This document shows, piece after piece, positions 17,280-26,111 of a stretch of DNA of 38,627 nt. Source of the stretch: Lachnospiraceae bacterium UBA938 (GTDB taxonomy: Bacteria > Bacillota > Clostridia > Lachnospirales > Lachnospiraceae); NCBI GenBank assembly GCA_002293475.1, contig DBDG01000012.1, forward strand, positions 1-38,627, in the 5' to 3' direction. Made by a program: the position numbers and the translations under genes. Under the pieces are notes generated by a model. The model searched no databases. It was not told where the DNA came from and worked only from the letters and a program-made list of their open reading frames with translations. The first letter of the stretch is position 1. Every line of letters begins with the position of its first letter.

Positions 17280-18940
17280 TATCTTTCCTCCGTGATGATA
17301 AAGTAATCGCTGCGCCAGATGACCTGTCCGTTCCACTCGTTCGTACCTATGGCAACCGTCAGCCTTTCGCCATAATATGAACGCCGGAAAACGAACACAC
17401 GACCCGCAGCCAGCAATGTCGTAAAATCCCCACGCCTGAAAGCGGCATATTTACGGCGGAGCGCAATGGCCTGCCGGTAAAAGTTATAAAGATCCTGATC
17501 GCCGTCCCATATCATATGGTGGCGGTATTCCTCCTCGCTTACCCCGCTGATACCCTGCTCATCACCGTAAAACACGCTCGGTATCCCCACGAAACACATC
17601 TGGAACAGCACGGCCAGCTTCAGCCTCTCCTTATCGCCGCCACAAAGCGAGAGAAAGCGGCTGACGTCGTGGCTGTCCAGCAGATTCAACTGCACATACG
17701 GCAGATTCTTGCGATAACGCATCAGCATGTTAGTCACGCGAGCCTGAAAACCCTCCGCATCAATCGCCCCAGACGCAAAAAAGTCACGGCAGTGTTTACG
17801 GAAATCATAGTTCATCGTCGCATGAAACATACTGCCGTCCAACCAGTGCCCTGCGCTCTCCCAGACCTCACCGATAATCAGCGCATCCGGGTTGGCTTCC
17901 TTGGCCGCCTGACAGAATGACCGCCAGAAGCCGTCGTCAACCTCGCTTGCCACGTCAAGCCGCCAGCCGTCTATCTTGTAGAGCGTAAGCCAGTGCCGGC
18001 ACACGTCACATAGATACTCACGTACCTTCTGGTTCGCCGTGTTCAGCTTCGGCATCAGCCGCTCATAGGCAAAGCACTCATAATTCGGGATATCTTCCCC
18101 TTGGTCGGGACGGATGACCGGATACTCCAGCTGGTAAAACCAGTTTTTATAATGTGCGTTCACTCCGTTGCGCACCACCTCGTCAAAAGCAAAGAAATGC
18201 CAGCCGCAATGGTTAAACACGCCATCAATTATAACACGTATGCCCGCTTCATGCAAGGTTGCGACCATGGCCGCGAATTCTTCATCCGTACCGAAACAAG
18301 GATCCACGTGATAATAATCAATAACGTCATATTTATGGTATTCTCCCGCCGCAAATATTGGATTGAGATAAATGCAGCTAATGCCCAGTTCCTTCAGGTA
18401 ATCGACATTTTCCGCCACGCCTTTGATCGTGCCGCCCAATTTGCCGCGTGTCGATTCGCCTTTCCATACCTGTTCGGACGGCGCCAAGCTGATGTGACGG
18501 CGGGAAGTCGCAAAACTGTCGGGAAAGATGTTGTATATTACGGCGTCTTTCGCCCATTCGGGAACGACAGCCAGATCGGCCCGGTGCACATATGGCAGCT
18601 GATAATATTCCGAGCGCTCAGGCGAGAACGTCTGATGGAAAAAGTCAGCATAATAGAGCAGGGTCTTGGTACCGCTGCTCAGCTCAAAACAGTAACATAT
18701 CCGCCGGTAAAGCGTCTTAAAATCTGCTTCCCAGTAGTCAAACAGCTCATCGCTTGCCGCGACATGCATGGCCTCTGCCGTAAAAACCACCGGATTCACG
18801 CGGCAGGCACGGTCTCCGTAATACAGTACACATGACTGCAGGTCACCTTTCGCTGCCCGGAGCCGAAATATGACCCGTTCCTCAGAAATACCGTGTGCAT
18901 ATTCGGACATCGGTATATGTAGTACAGCCTGTAAATTCAT
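17279..18940 (-). CDS. Cytoplasmic GH13 neopullulanase / cyclomaltodextrinase
   Basis: This 553-residue glycoside hydrolase has no signal peptide, so it acts on imported maltodextrins or cyclodextrins. An N-terminal beta domain of about 120 residues resembles CBM34. The catalytic barrel carries DGVFNHCG (region I), GWRLDVASEV with nucleophile Asp329 (II), IIGEVWE with acid/base Glu358 (III) and LLDSHD with Asp425 (IV). Region V reads MPKLN (296-300), the signature of the neopullulanase subfamily. A weak GGGAAG precedes the ATG at 18940. It lies 49 bases downstream of the second permease gene and overlaps the LacI gene by one base. Assignment to the subfamily is strong; the exact substrate is not readable from sequence. 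Confidence 0.92.
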   Translation of the reverse strand: MNLQAVLHIPMSEYAHGISEERVIFRLRAAKGDLQSCVLYYGDRACRVNPVVFTAEAMHVAASDELFDYWEADFKTLYRRICYCFELSSGTKTLLYYADFFHQTFSPERSEYYQLPYVHRADLAVVPEWAKDAVIYNIFPDSFATSRRHISLAPSEQVWKGESTRGKLGGTIKGVAENVDYLKELGISCIYLNPIFAAGEYHKYDVIDYYHVDPCFGTDEEFAAMVATLHEAGIRVIIDGVFNHCGWHFFAFDEVVRNGVNAHYKNWFYQLEYPVIRPDQGEDIPNYECFAYERLMPKLNTANQKVREYLCDVCRHWLTLYKIDGWRLDVASEVDDGFWRSFCQAAKEANPDALIIGEVWESAGHWLDGSMFHATMNYDFRKHCRDFFASGAIDAEGFQARVTNMLMRYRKNLPYVQLNLLDSHDVSRFLSLCGGDKERLKLAVLFQMCFVGIPSVFYGDEQGISGVSEEEYRHHMIWDGDQDLYNFYRQAIALRRKYAAFRRGDFTTLLAAGRVFVFRRSYYGERLTVAIGTNEWNGQVIWRSDYFIITEER

Positions 18941-18989
18941 CTTGCTTCCCTTTCTGTCTTAACATTGGTGCCTTTAAACAACATGTTCA

Positions 18990-19829
18990 TTACATCTTGA
19001 CGCCTCCGGCGGTCAAGCCGGAAGTCATATGTTTCTGAGTCAAGAAAAATATCACCAGAATCGGCAGGGACACGACAATCGAAGCAGCGGCAAAAACAGG
19101 CCAGCTGCCACTCATTTCCGTGGCCTGCAGCGAATACAGACCAGCCGCCAGTGTATAATTGTCCGCTCCGGTCATAAACGTTATGGCATAGATATATTCG
19201 TTCCAGACATAGATCAGCACCATAACGCCGGTGACGATAACCGCCGGCTTCGCCAGCGGGAGCAATATCCATGCCACGGTCTGCCCGGCATTGGCACCGT
19301 CTATTTTGGCGGCTTCCTCTATCTCAGCGGGCACGGAGTCAAAGTAGCCTTTGAGGTTCAGCGCGCCGAACACCGCCATCGTGCCGATGTACACTATCAC
19401 CAGCCCCAGCCGGGTATTTATCAGCCCCATCGGCGACAGTAGCTTATAAATAGCAAACATGGACAGGATCGCCGGAAACGAATACAGCATCGTCATCGTA
19501 TTTACTATCTTCGTCCGCCCCGCAAACCGAAAACGGGAAAGGCTATATGCCGCCGGAATCGCCACAAACAAAGATACCACTACGCTTGCAACCGCCAGCA
19601 CCAGCGTATTGCCAAGCCATAGCAGGACCGGCTGATCCACGAATACAGCACGGTAATTAGCTAGGGTAAACTGCTTCGGGATAAAGCTGAAGTCCGAACC
19701 GAGGATGCTGTTGGAAGCATTTAATGATACTGAAAAAGCATAAAGGATCGGCACGATAACCGCCAGACAGACAGCTATAAACAGAATATTTAACAGGATA
19801 AGCCCGATTCGCTCAAAAGTTTTCCGCAT
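18990..19829 (-). CDS. Maltodextrin ABC transporter permease, MalG-like
   Basis: This 279-residue inner-membrane permease of the carbohydrate uptake class CUT1 has six predicted helices. The EAA loop that docks the ATPase reads EIEEAAKIDGANAGQTVAWI with LPLAKPA after it. Its start overlaps the end of the MalF-like gene by 17 bases, with AAGGAGG eight bases before the ATG. Neighbours (binding protein, MalF-like permease, neopullulanase) point to maltodextrin as substrate. No ATPase gene is in the window, so a shared MsmX-type ATPase elsewhere is expected. Confidence 0.93.
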   Translation of the reverse strand: MRKTFERIGLILLNILFIAVCLAVIVPILYAFSVSLNASNSILGSDFSFIPKQFTLANYRAVFVDQPVLLWLGNTLVLAVASVVVSLFVAIPAAYSLSRFRFAGRTKIVNTMTMLYSFPAILSMFAIYKLLSPMGLINTRLGLVIVYIGTMAVFGALNLKGYFDSVPAEIEEAAKIDGANAGQTVAWILLPLAKPAVIVTGVMVLIYVWNEYIYAITFMTGADNYTLAAGLYSLQATEMSGSWPVFAAASIVVSLPILVIFFLTQKHMTSGLTAGGVKM

Positions 19830-20730
19830 GTCTCCGGCCTCCTTTTTTTATATTGGTCACCATGGTAAACACGATCAGTAACACAAAGATGCATATGGAA
19901 ATCGCCGATGAATAGCCGTAATTACTGGTTACAAAGGCGTTTTCATAGGCATAGGTCAGCACAGTGTGGATATTGGCACCCGTTTTTGCCCCGACCTGCT
20001 GGGTGAGCAGATAAATCACATCAAACTGCTTAAATGTCGTAAACACCGTTATGATAACGGCAGGTGCTATAATCGGACGGATCGCAGGTATCGTCAGGCT
20101 GATGGAACGCCGGAACCAGCCAGCGCCGTCCAGCAAGGCACTTTCATAGTAGGAGCGGTCTACGCTCTGCATGGCACCGTCCATGATCATGATCATGAAA
20201 GGCAGGGCGAGCCACAGATTTACCACCAAGCAGGCAACAAAGGCTAATACGTCGCCGGCCAGCCACTGCACCGGCGCAAGCCCCAGACGGTCGAGCCATT
20301 GGTTCAACAACCCGAACTGGGAGTTGAACATGCCGTTCTTCCACAGTAAGATCGAGACATAACCCGGCATGGCCCAAGGAAACATCAGCACGGTTTTATA
20401 AAGACGGCGCAGCCGCAGCTTCTGGATATTCAGCAGGCTTGCCGTCACAAACGCGATGACCAGCTGCAGCAGCATATTGATCGCCGTCCATAGCACGGTA
20501 AGGAGCAAGGCCTGTAGAAATCCGCCGTCAAATACCGTAAGCGCTTTCGTGTAGTTACCCAGACCGATTATCGTAAAATCAAACCAATGATACACATTCA
20601 TATTGGTCAGCGATATATAAGCGGTATAAACAATCGGAAAAACCACGATCAGCCCGATTACGACCAGTGACGGCAGCAGGCACAGCCATGAGCGCAGCGT
20701 TCCGTGATATTTATTTTTATTTGATTTCAT
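19813..20730 (-). CDS. Maltodextrin ABC transporter permease, MalF-like
   Basis: This 305-residue membrane protein is the partner permease of the CUT1 importer. The N-terminus is cytoplasmic and basic, followed by the first helix LCLLPSLVVIGLIVVFPIVY. The EAA loop reads YYESALLDGAGWFRRSISLT, then IPAIRPIIAP. A weak GGTGAGG lies just before the ATG. It is 35 bases downstream of the binding-protein gene and overlaps the next permease gene. It is short for MalF: the large extracellular insertion of the enteric protein is absent, as is normal in Bacillota. Confidence 0.93.
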   Translation of the reverse strand: MKSNKNKYHGTLRSWLCLLPSLVVIGLIVVFPIVYTAYISLTNMNVYHWFDFTIIGLGNYTKALTVFDGGFLQALLLTVLWTAINMLLQLVIAFVTASLLNIQKLRLRRLYKTVLMFPWAMPGYVSILLWKNGMFNSQFGLLNQWLDRLGLAPVQWLAGDVLAFVACLVVNLWLALPFMIMIMDGAMQSVDRSYYESALLDGAGWFRRSISLTIPAIRPIIAPAVIITVFTTFKQFDVIYLLTQQVGAKTGANIHTVLTYAYENAFVTSNYGYSSAISICIFVLLIVFTMVTNIKKGGRRHAENF

Positions 20731-20765
20731 GCCCTCACCCCATTCTGATACATATGTTTTATTGA

Positions 20766-22019
20766 CTATTGCATTGACGCGATCAAGTCTTCGGCTTGCT
20801 TCTGGGCTTTGTCTGCCGACTCGCGCACATCAGCCTTCCGCATATTGATGTCTACCAGCATATTGCTGGTGGCGTTCCACATTACGTCCATTTCCGGGAT
20901 GTTCGGCATGGGTACGGCATTTTCAGCCACCTCACGCATCATCATGACCATTTCATCGTTTTGTACGGCGTCCAGCTCGTAACAGGCCGCCAGTGCCGGG
21001 GCGCAGCCGCTGGCCGCGGCCATGGCAACACCGATGTCAGGGTTGCACAGCTGGTTGAGAACCAACTTTATCGCCACATTCTTTTGGGGATTGTCTGCCG
21101 CAACTTTTAAGACATGAAGACCCTGGACACCGGAATACGGCGCTATCGGCAGTCCCGTCTCATTGACGATGGGCATCTGCGCCAGACCCAAGTCGATCCC
21201 CGCCTCGCGCACTGTCGGCACCAGCCATGGCCCGCCGATGGTGGCCGCCGCCTTGCCTTCCATGAACAGCGTGTTCACGGTTGCGTATTCGCTTTCGCCG
21301 GTCATCAGCCGGGCAAAATCCAGGTGGTATTCCAGCGCGGCGATGGTCTTTTCACTGTTTAACTGCGGAACGCCGTCGCTGGAAATAATCTCGCCGCCGA
21401 ATCCATGAATCCAGCCGGCGCTGTAATAAGCTGTACTGTGCTGCTCCACGAAACCGTACTGGCCGTTGCCCGTCGCAGCTTTCATAAATATCAGTAAGTC
21501 TTCGGTGGTCGCCGGAACTTCTTCATCCGGCATCAAAGCGCGGTTATACATGAACAGCAAGGTCTCAAAATAAATAGGAAGCTGATAAATCTCTTCCTTG
21601 TAGGTTGCCGCTTGAGTCGTCATCGGCAGAAAACCGTCCAGTATCTCCGCATCCACGAATTCCGTGACCGGGGTCAGGATGCCCATCTCGGCGTAAACGC
21701 CCAGCTTGTCGTGGGCAAAAAAGTACATATCCGGGGCAGCTTTCGGATCATTGCCGACCATCTTAAGGGCTTCGGTCAGCCCGTTCTTCTTCTCCAAGGT
21801 CACGGTCACATCGGGTTGCAGTTTATCTAACTCGGCCTGTAAAACCGCCGCCACCGCATCCTCTTTGTCATGCCAGATGGTGAGCTGGACCGGAGCGTTT
21901 CCTCCCTCCGTATTCGGCTGGCCGCTATCTGCCGTATTGCCAGAACAGGCAGATAGCGCTGCCGTCATTATCAGTGCAGCCACTGCTGCTAAGAGTAATC
22001 GCCTCATATTAATAACCAT
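20766..22019 (-). CDS. Maltodextrin-binding lipoprotein of an ABC importer (family 1 SBP)
   Basis: This 417-residue extracellular solute-binding protein has a signal peptide ending in the lipobox ALSACS (Cys25). It is therefore tethered to the outer face of the membrane. The mature part has family 1 features: QLTIWHDKEDAVAAVLQAEL at the start, then FMEGKAAATIGGPWLV, typical of MalE-like proteins. The start may be the ATG at 22019, preceded by AAAGG, or the internal ATG at 22007. It is the first gene of the transporter set and lies 59 bases after the starch-binding protein gene. No clear promoter is visible in that gap, so it may be co-transcribed from upstream. Maltodextrin specificity is inferred from neighbours. 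Confidence 0.92.
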   Translation of the reverse strand: MVINMRRLLLAAVAALIMTAALSACSGNTADSGQPNTEGGNAPVQLTIWHDKEDAVAAVLQAELDKLQPDVTVTLEKKNGLTEALKMVGNDPKAAPDMYFFAHDKLGVYAEMGILTPVTEFVDAEILDGFLPMTTQAATYKEEIYQLPIYFETLLFMYNRALMPDEEVPATTEDLLIFMKAATGNGQYGFVEQHSTAYYSAGWIHGFGGEIISSDGVPQLNSEKTIAALEYHLDFARLMTGESEYATVNTLFMEGKAAATIGGPWLVPTVREAGIDLGLAQMPIVNETGLPIAPYSGVQGLHVLKVAADNPQKNVAIKLVLNQLCNPDIGVAMAAASGCAPALAACYELDAVQNDEMVMMMREVAENAVPMPNIPEMDVMWNATSNMLVDINMRKADVRESADKAQKQAEDLIASMQ

Positions 22020-22078
22020 GCCTTTCCCTATGTGACCGTGTCAGGTTACTTTCATGTTACTGTTTACTAGTTAATAAT

Positions 22079-23290
22079 CTATCCCGACTTTCTTCTCGAC
22101 ATCACCACTATGACGGCAACGGCGCCGACCGCGAGGACACCGATGATAATCCAGATTACCGGACTGCTGCCGCCGTCATCAGCAGCCTCTGCTTCCGGTT
22201 CCGGCGCAGGGGCTTCTGGTTCAGCTGTTTCTGGCTCCGCTACGTTCTGAGCCGGCTCTTCCGGCGGTGCCAGTGCCGCTTCGTCAATCTCCTGATAGTC
22301 TACCGTGTAATTTTCAGCATCCGTCACCACGATCCAGATATCCCTGCCGGTCTCAAGTCCCTTGCTGTCGCCGGTCTGAACGGCTCCGTCATTGGCATTT
22401 ACAATGATGGAGTTAATCCAGCCCGGTACCTGAACCGTGTACCAGTCCCCGTCCTGGACAAAAGGCTCGCCCGGCCAGGCCGAAAAAGCGTTGGTTCCCT
22501 CGGGATCCAGCCATGCCCACAGATGCGGCTCGGACCAGTCCGCAGGAACTTTGGCGTATACTGTAATACTTTCTCCGCTTAAGTCAGGGTTTTCATAAGT
22601 TACTTCGGCGGTCAGGTCGTCATTTACCACCACCCATACTTCCTGCGGCTCAATCGTCAGGTCTGCGGTCTGAATCCCCTCCGCGCCGCCATTGATAATA
22701 ATGGAATTGATCCAGGCGGGGGCATTCGCCGTAAACCAGCCGCCATCGCCTGCTTTCATGCCCTCACCCGGCCAGGCCGCAAAGGCATTAGTGCCGTCGG
22801 GGGCGAGCCAGGCCCACAGGTTCACTTGTTCCCATGCCTGCGGAACGCGGGCATGGACAGCTATTTTTTCTACATAGGCAGGGGCATCCCCGGTGGTCTG
22901 CTTCTCGTCGGTTATCGTGGCTTCTTCCGAAGCGGTTACCGTTATCCAGAAATTGCCGCCGGAAGATTTTAATTCGCCGGCCGTCTGTATCGTGCCGTCA
23001 TTGGCGTTGACAATAATATTGTCGGCAAAGGCCGGCAGGTAAATATAATACCAGCCTTCGTTAGCGGCATCCACCTCCAGCTCTCCGCCCGGCCAGGCTT
23101 CAAAGGCATTGGTGCCGTCATCGTTCCATGCCCATATGCAGGGATTTTCCCAGTCGTCAGGCACGCTCACGTAGGCGACCACCATGTCATCGGCCACGGC
23201 AGTTTCGGCATCTTGTGCGGCCGATGCCGGCAGCCAGACTGCTGCCAAGGTAAATATTGCCAGTAGAACAGTCAAACATTTTTTAAACAT
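22079..23290 (-). CDS. Surface-anchored starch-binding protein with three CBM26-like modules
   Basis: This 403-residue secreted protein has a signal peptide (residues 1-25, cut near ASAA). Three modules lie at about 36-118, 141-223 and 240-324. Each has the pattern VPxxWxxxxxWAW, then GTNAFxAWPG, a Trp-Tyr or Trp-Phe strand, and IIxNxxxGxxQT, as in starch-binding module CBM26. A Pro/Glu-rich linker (about 340-375) leads to a C-terminal membrane helix (377-397) and a basic tail SRRKSG. There is no catalytic domain, so its job is probably to hold starch or dextrins at the cell surface between the secreted amylase gene and the importer genes that flank it. AGGGAGG precedes the ATG. CBM26 rather than CBM25 is my best reading. 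Confidence 0.85.
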   Translation of the reverse strand: MFKKCLTVLLAIFTLAAVWLPASAAQDAETAVADDMVVAYVSVPDDWENPCIWAWNDDGTNAFEAWPGGELEVDAANEGWYYIYLPAFADNIIVNANDGTIQTAGELKSSGGNFWITVTASEEATITDEKQTTGDAPAYVEKIAVHARVPQAWEQVNLWAWLAPDGTNAFAAWPGEGMKAGDGGWFTANAPAWINSIIINGGAEGIQTADLTIEPQEVWVVVNDDLTAEVTYENPDLSGESITVYAKVPADWSEPHLWAWLDPEGTNAFSAWPGEPFVQDGDWYTVQVPGWINSIIVNANDGAVQTGDSKGLETGRDIWIVVTDAENYTVDYQEIDEAALAPPEEPAQNVAEPETAEPEAPAPEPEAEAADDGGSSPVIWIIIGVLAVGAVAVIVVMSRRKSG

Positions 23291-23331
23291 TTTAATTCCT
23301 CCCTATAATAATTATATTTTATATCTATATC

Positions 23332-23349
23332 AATACTGGTTACAGTATT
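23332..23349. promoter_or_regulatory. Perfect 7-bp dyad upstream of the starch-binding gene
   Basis: AATACTG and CAGTATT flank a GTTA centre, about 42 bases before the ATG of the starch-binding protein. On the minus strand a TTGAAA (23365-23370) with 17-base spacing puts a weak -10 box (TACTGT, 23342-23347) inside this dyad. It could be an operator over a promoter; the -10 match is poor. Confidence 0.4.
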
Positions 23350-23515
23350 AATACCTGTTTATTATTTCAATCTTTCCCCTGCCTTCCCTTACACTGCCCC
23401 TTGCCGATTGCCTTGACTGCAGCTACTGCTCTTGCTTATGTTGTTAGTTGCTTATTATGTTTGTTATATGTAAGAGATATTGATTTTGCTATATATTCCA
23501 TGTAAGACACATGAA

Positions 23516-25783
23516 TTATTGCCAGTAGTACATTGGTGTGTCCGCACTAGCAGAACTGCCGGATGCCGAGGTAAAGACACGGTTAGAACCACCCTCCCAG
23601 GTAACGTTGCCGCTTGAGTCCTTCATAATAAATTTAAACTCAAAGGTCGTGGCGGCCGGAACACTTACCGGAAGGAACCATTCTGGATAACTGGGATTTA
23701 ACAGTGCCTCGGTTGCTTTGTCCGGATCCCAGCTGCCCAGTTCGGGGATGCTCCCGACGATATATATGTTCTGTCCCGGCGTTGTTGTCTTATTGATGTG
23801 GAAGATGACCTGGTTCTGGTCGCCGGAAAGTACCTTATAGATAAAACCATTGCTTGTGGCCGAGTTTTTCGTTACCGTTATCGTGTTATCTCCCGCCGCG
23901 GCTCCGTTCGGCACACTGGCCACGATCATATTGCTGTCTTTGTAGCTGACATTGGCCGGAACCTTAGTGCTTCCGTTCGTGAAATTGACCGTAACATTAC
24001 CGTCAAGGCCATCTCCGTAGATATATACCGTATTGCCGGCGCGGCCGCTCGTAGAAACAACATCGCCGATCTTCGGTGTCGCGGATAAATCGGCGTCATA
24101 TGACCAGACACAGACTTCGCCGCCGCCTAGGTTGAAACCGCTTATATTGCCGTTGGAAACCGTTATGCCGTCGCCGTAAAGCAAGCCGTCCAGTACGTCA
24201 CTATAACTGCCGTTGGGCAGGGCTGTGGAGATATTACCAATATTATAGCTTACATCCGGCTGACGGTTTACCGCAACCACCACCACATCATCATAAAATG
24301 CCCGCTCGTAAACCACCACGTTGTCATCGGAATATCGTATGGTCGTGAGTCCATAGGGCAACGCATTGTTTGCCTGCCGCAGATCCGAGAGTTTCTTAAT
24401 CAGCCGGTATGCGGCCGTGTTCGTGTCAAAATTCGTAAAAGTTTCCATAAACACCCGACCGGCTACATCGCTTCCGTCACCGGGGTTGATATACTGCTCC
24501 GTGCCATAGTATATATTGGGTGTTCCGCGCGACGTAAGCAGGACGGCCAGCGCCGCGTTATAAGGTTTCTGGTTCTGCTGGATAAACCCGAACCGCGTGA
24601 CATCATGATTATCCAAGAACGTTACCGTCTGGTTCTCATATTCATAGTCATTCTGTGTATAGGTCATCATATTGGCAAATTCGCTCATAGGTATGCTGAA
24701 ATTACCGAATGCCGATGTGGCGGCACGATAGAACTCAAAATCAAGGTTATTTACCCCGGTCTGCTTGGGGAAATAAACATACTCATCATATTTCGGATCC
24801 GGGCGGCCGATAAAGAATTCGCCGAAGTGCATCGTGGTCGCCTGAGAGTCGATAGCGTCTTTAAGCCCTTTTACAAAGGCCGGGTTCATATGTAGGGTCG
24901 CATCATGCCGGAAGCCGTTTACGCCCATGTCCGCCCAGTAAAGCGCCGCTTTTTCCAGATAGGCGGCTACCGCTCCGTTTTCCTGGGAGAAATCAGCCAG
25001 CGAGCCAAGGTCTTTATGCCTGAACCCAAACTTGGAAGAATCGCCGCCACGGTCACCGATGCCATGGAACCAGCCGTTCACATCATTGTTAGGGTCGGCG
25101 ATCAGATTTTCCAGCAGCCCGTCGCCGTTGTAGTCATACGGTTCACCGTTGGCATTAAAAGCATATGTACCGTTGGGCAGTTTGTCAGGCTCATATAACT
25201 TTCCATCTTCCGCCGCAAAGCCTTGGGTGGGGTTCTGCCAACGGCTGGTATGGTTGGTCACGAAATCAATTACAAGTTTCATGCCTTCGTCATGCAGCGC
25301 ATCGCGTAGCTCCTTGAACTCATTCAGCGTCCCGAAATGCTTGTTGGTCGCAAAAAAGTTGCGGACATGATAACCATGGAAGCTGGTCCAGCGGTCGACG
25401 CCGCCGCCGCTCTGATAATCAAGGATTTCCGTATCACGGTTTTCATAAGGTGCGGAAATCCATACTGCCGTTATGCCCATTCCTTTCAAGTAGGGAATCT
25501 TCTCAATAATACCGGACCAGTCACCGCCCTGGTACAGCTTCAGGTCCGAACCGGTACCGTCGAACAGCGTCGCGTCAAACCCACTCGGCACATTGTTCGC
25601 AACATCACCGTCATAGAATCTATCCGTTATGATCTGATATACAACATCGCTTGAGTTAAGTGGCTCAAGTTCGCTGTAAGATGGCGCCGCCGATACGGCA
25701 ATCCCCTGATGGGGAAACAGTACGACAACAAGTGACAGAACTAACACCAAACTCATGAATCCTGATACTGCTCTTTTCTTCAT
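23516..25783 (-). CDS. Secreted alpha-amylase with cyclodextrin-glucanotransferase architecture
   Basis: This 755-residue extracellular GH13 enzyme has a signal peptide (about 1-33) and the five domains A to E of CGTases. The catalytic barrel has VIDFVTNHTS (region I), GFRHDATLHM with nucleophile Asp294, HFGEFF with Glu322 and FLDNHD with Asp394. An all-beta C domain is followed by an IPT/TIG domain (about 570-650, TPKIGDVVSTSGRAGNTVYI) and a starch-binding CBM20 at the C-terminus (GQNIYIVGSIPELGSWDPDK). The position of Tyr195 in Bacillus circulans CGTase, in its NLYDLADL motif, aligns with Gly260 here (DLGSLADF). That favours hydrolysis over ring formation. AAGGAG precedes the ATG and a near-perfect promoter lies upstream. 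It starts the starch locus. Confidence 0.9.
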   Translation of the reverse strand: MKKRAVSGFMSLVLVLSLVVVLFPHQGIAVSAAPSYSELEPLNSSDVVYQIITDRFYDGDVANNVPSGFDATLFDGTGSDLKLYQGGDWSGIIEKIPYLKGMGITAVWISAPYENRDTEILDYQSGGGVDRWTSFHGYHVRNFFATNKHFGTLNEFKELRDALHDEGMKLVIDFVTNHTSRWQNPTQGFAAEDGKLYEPDKLPNGTYAFNANGEPYDYNGDGLLENLIADPNNDVNGWFHGIGDRGGDSSKFGFRHKDLGSLADFSQENGAVAAYLEKAALYWADMGVNGFRHDATLHMNPAFVKGLKDAIDSQATTMHFGEFFIGRPDPKYDEYVYFPKQTGVNNLDFEFYRAATSAFGNFSIPMSEFANMMTYTQNDYEYENQTVTFLDNHDVTRFGFIQQNQKPYNAALAVLLTSRGTPNIYYGTEQYINPGDGSDVAGRVFMETFTNFDTNTAAYRLIKKLSDLRQANNALPYGLTTIRYSDDNVVVYERAFYDDVVVVAVNRQPDVSYNIGNISTALPNGSYSDVLDGLLYGDGITVSNGNISGFNLGGGEVCVWSYDADLSATPKIGDVVSTSGRAGNTVYIYGDGLDGNVTVNFTNGSTKVPANVSYKDSNMIVASVPNGAAAGDNTITVTKNSATSNGFIYKVLSGDQNQVIFHINKTTTPGQNIYIVGSIPELGSWDPDKATEALLNPSYPEWFLPVSVPAATTFEFKFIMKDSSGNVTWEGGSNRVFTSASGSSASADTPMYYWQ

Positions 25784-25832
25784 AACCGTACACTCCTTTC
25801 ACAATTTGATTAACAAAACGTCTCATTGTAAA

Positions 25833-25861
25833 ATTATAGCAAAAAATGGTAATATAGTCAA
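25833..25861 (-). promoter_or_regulatory. Promoter of the secreted amylase
   Basis: On the minus strand TTGACT (25856-25861) and a perfect TATAAT (25833-25838) are separated by exactly 17 bases. The amylase ATG is about 50 bases downstream. Confidence 0.8.
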
Positions 25862-25884
25862 TGGATGTCTAATGAAAATTTACG

Positions 25885-25894
25885 AAAACGTTTT
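25885..25894. promoter_or_regulatory. LacI/CcpA-type operator-like palindrome
   Basis: AAAACGTTTT is a perfect palindrome with a central CG, as in sites of LacI-family regulators. The wider context CGAAAACGTTTTTT partly fits a catabolite-response element. It lies about 24 bases upstream of the amylase -35 box, so the maltodextrin LacI protein or CcpA could bind here. Confidence 0.45.
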
Positions 25895-26002
25895 TTCTCA
25901 CTTATATAGCTTAAGACAGTTTATGCTAATAATAATCAGGCCATTCCCCATTTCAAGAAATTGTTTTGCATTTACTTTATGTTTTTTGTTGTCATATTAG
26001 TG

Positions 26003-26031
26003 TTGACACCACATGATTTTCAAGGTAAAAT
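26003..26031 (+). promoter_or_regulatory. Promoter of the Ser/Pro-rich secreted protein
   Basis: A perfect TTGACA (26003-26008) and TAAAAT (26026-26031) are separated by 17 bases. The predicted start of transcription falls at the first ATTAGCTAAT palindrome. Confidence 0.7.
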
Positions 26032-26062
26032 TAGCTAATATCTATTCATGATTAGCTAATTT
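26028..26062. promoter_or_regulatory. Pair of ATTAGCTAAT palindromes, probable operator
   Basis: The perfect 10-bp palindrome ATTAGCTAAT occurs at 26030-26039 and 26051-26060, with centres 21 bases apart, two helical turns. Including flanks, AAATTAGCTAAT and ATTAGCTAATTT form a perfect 12-bp dyad with an 11-base centre. It overlaps the -10 box and the transcription start, so a repressor dimer pair is likely. An RNA stem-loop is the alternative. Confidence 0.65.
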
Positions 26063-26111
26063 AGTGGGGAAAATGTAAAAATCTTGCGCAAAGCCGAAAG
26101 GAAAGAATATA

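Larger units (their letters stand above)
25784..26111. other. Divergent regulatory region of 328 bases
   Basis: This gap separates the minus-strand amylase gene from a plus-strand secreted protein gene. It holds one good promoter in each direction, a LacI/CcpA-like palindrome on the amylase side, and a pair of identical 10-bp palindromes on the other side. These are listed separately. I see no gene in it. Confidence 0.7.

Noticed and set aside
18101..18835. Plus-strand frame of 244 codons
   Set aside because: It is antisense to the neopullulanase gene, whose catalytic motifs are complete.
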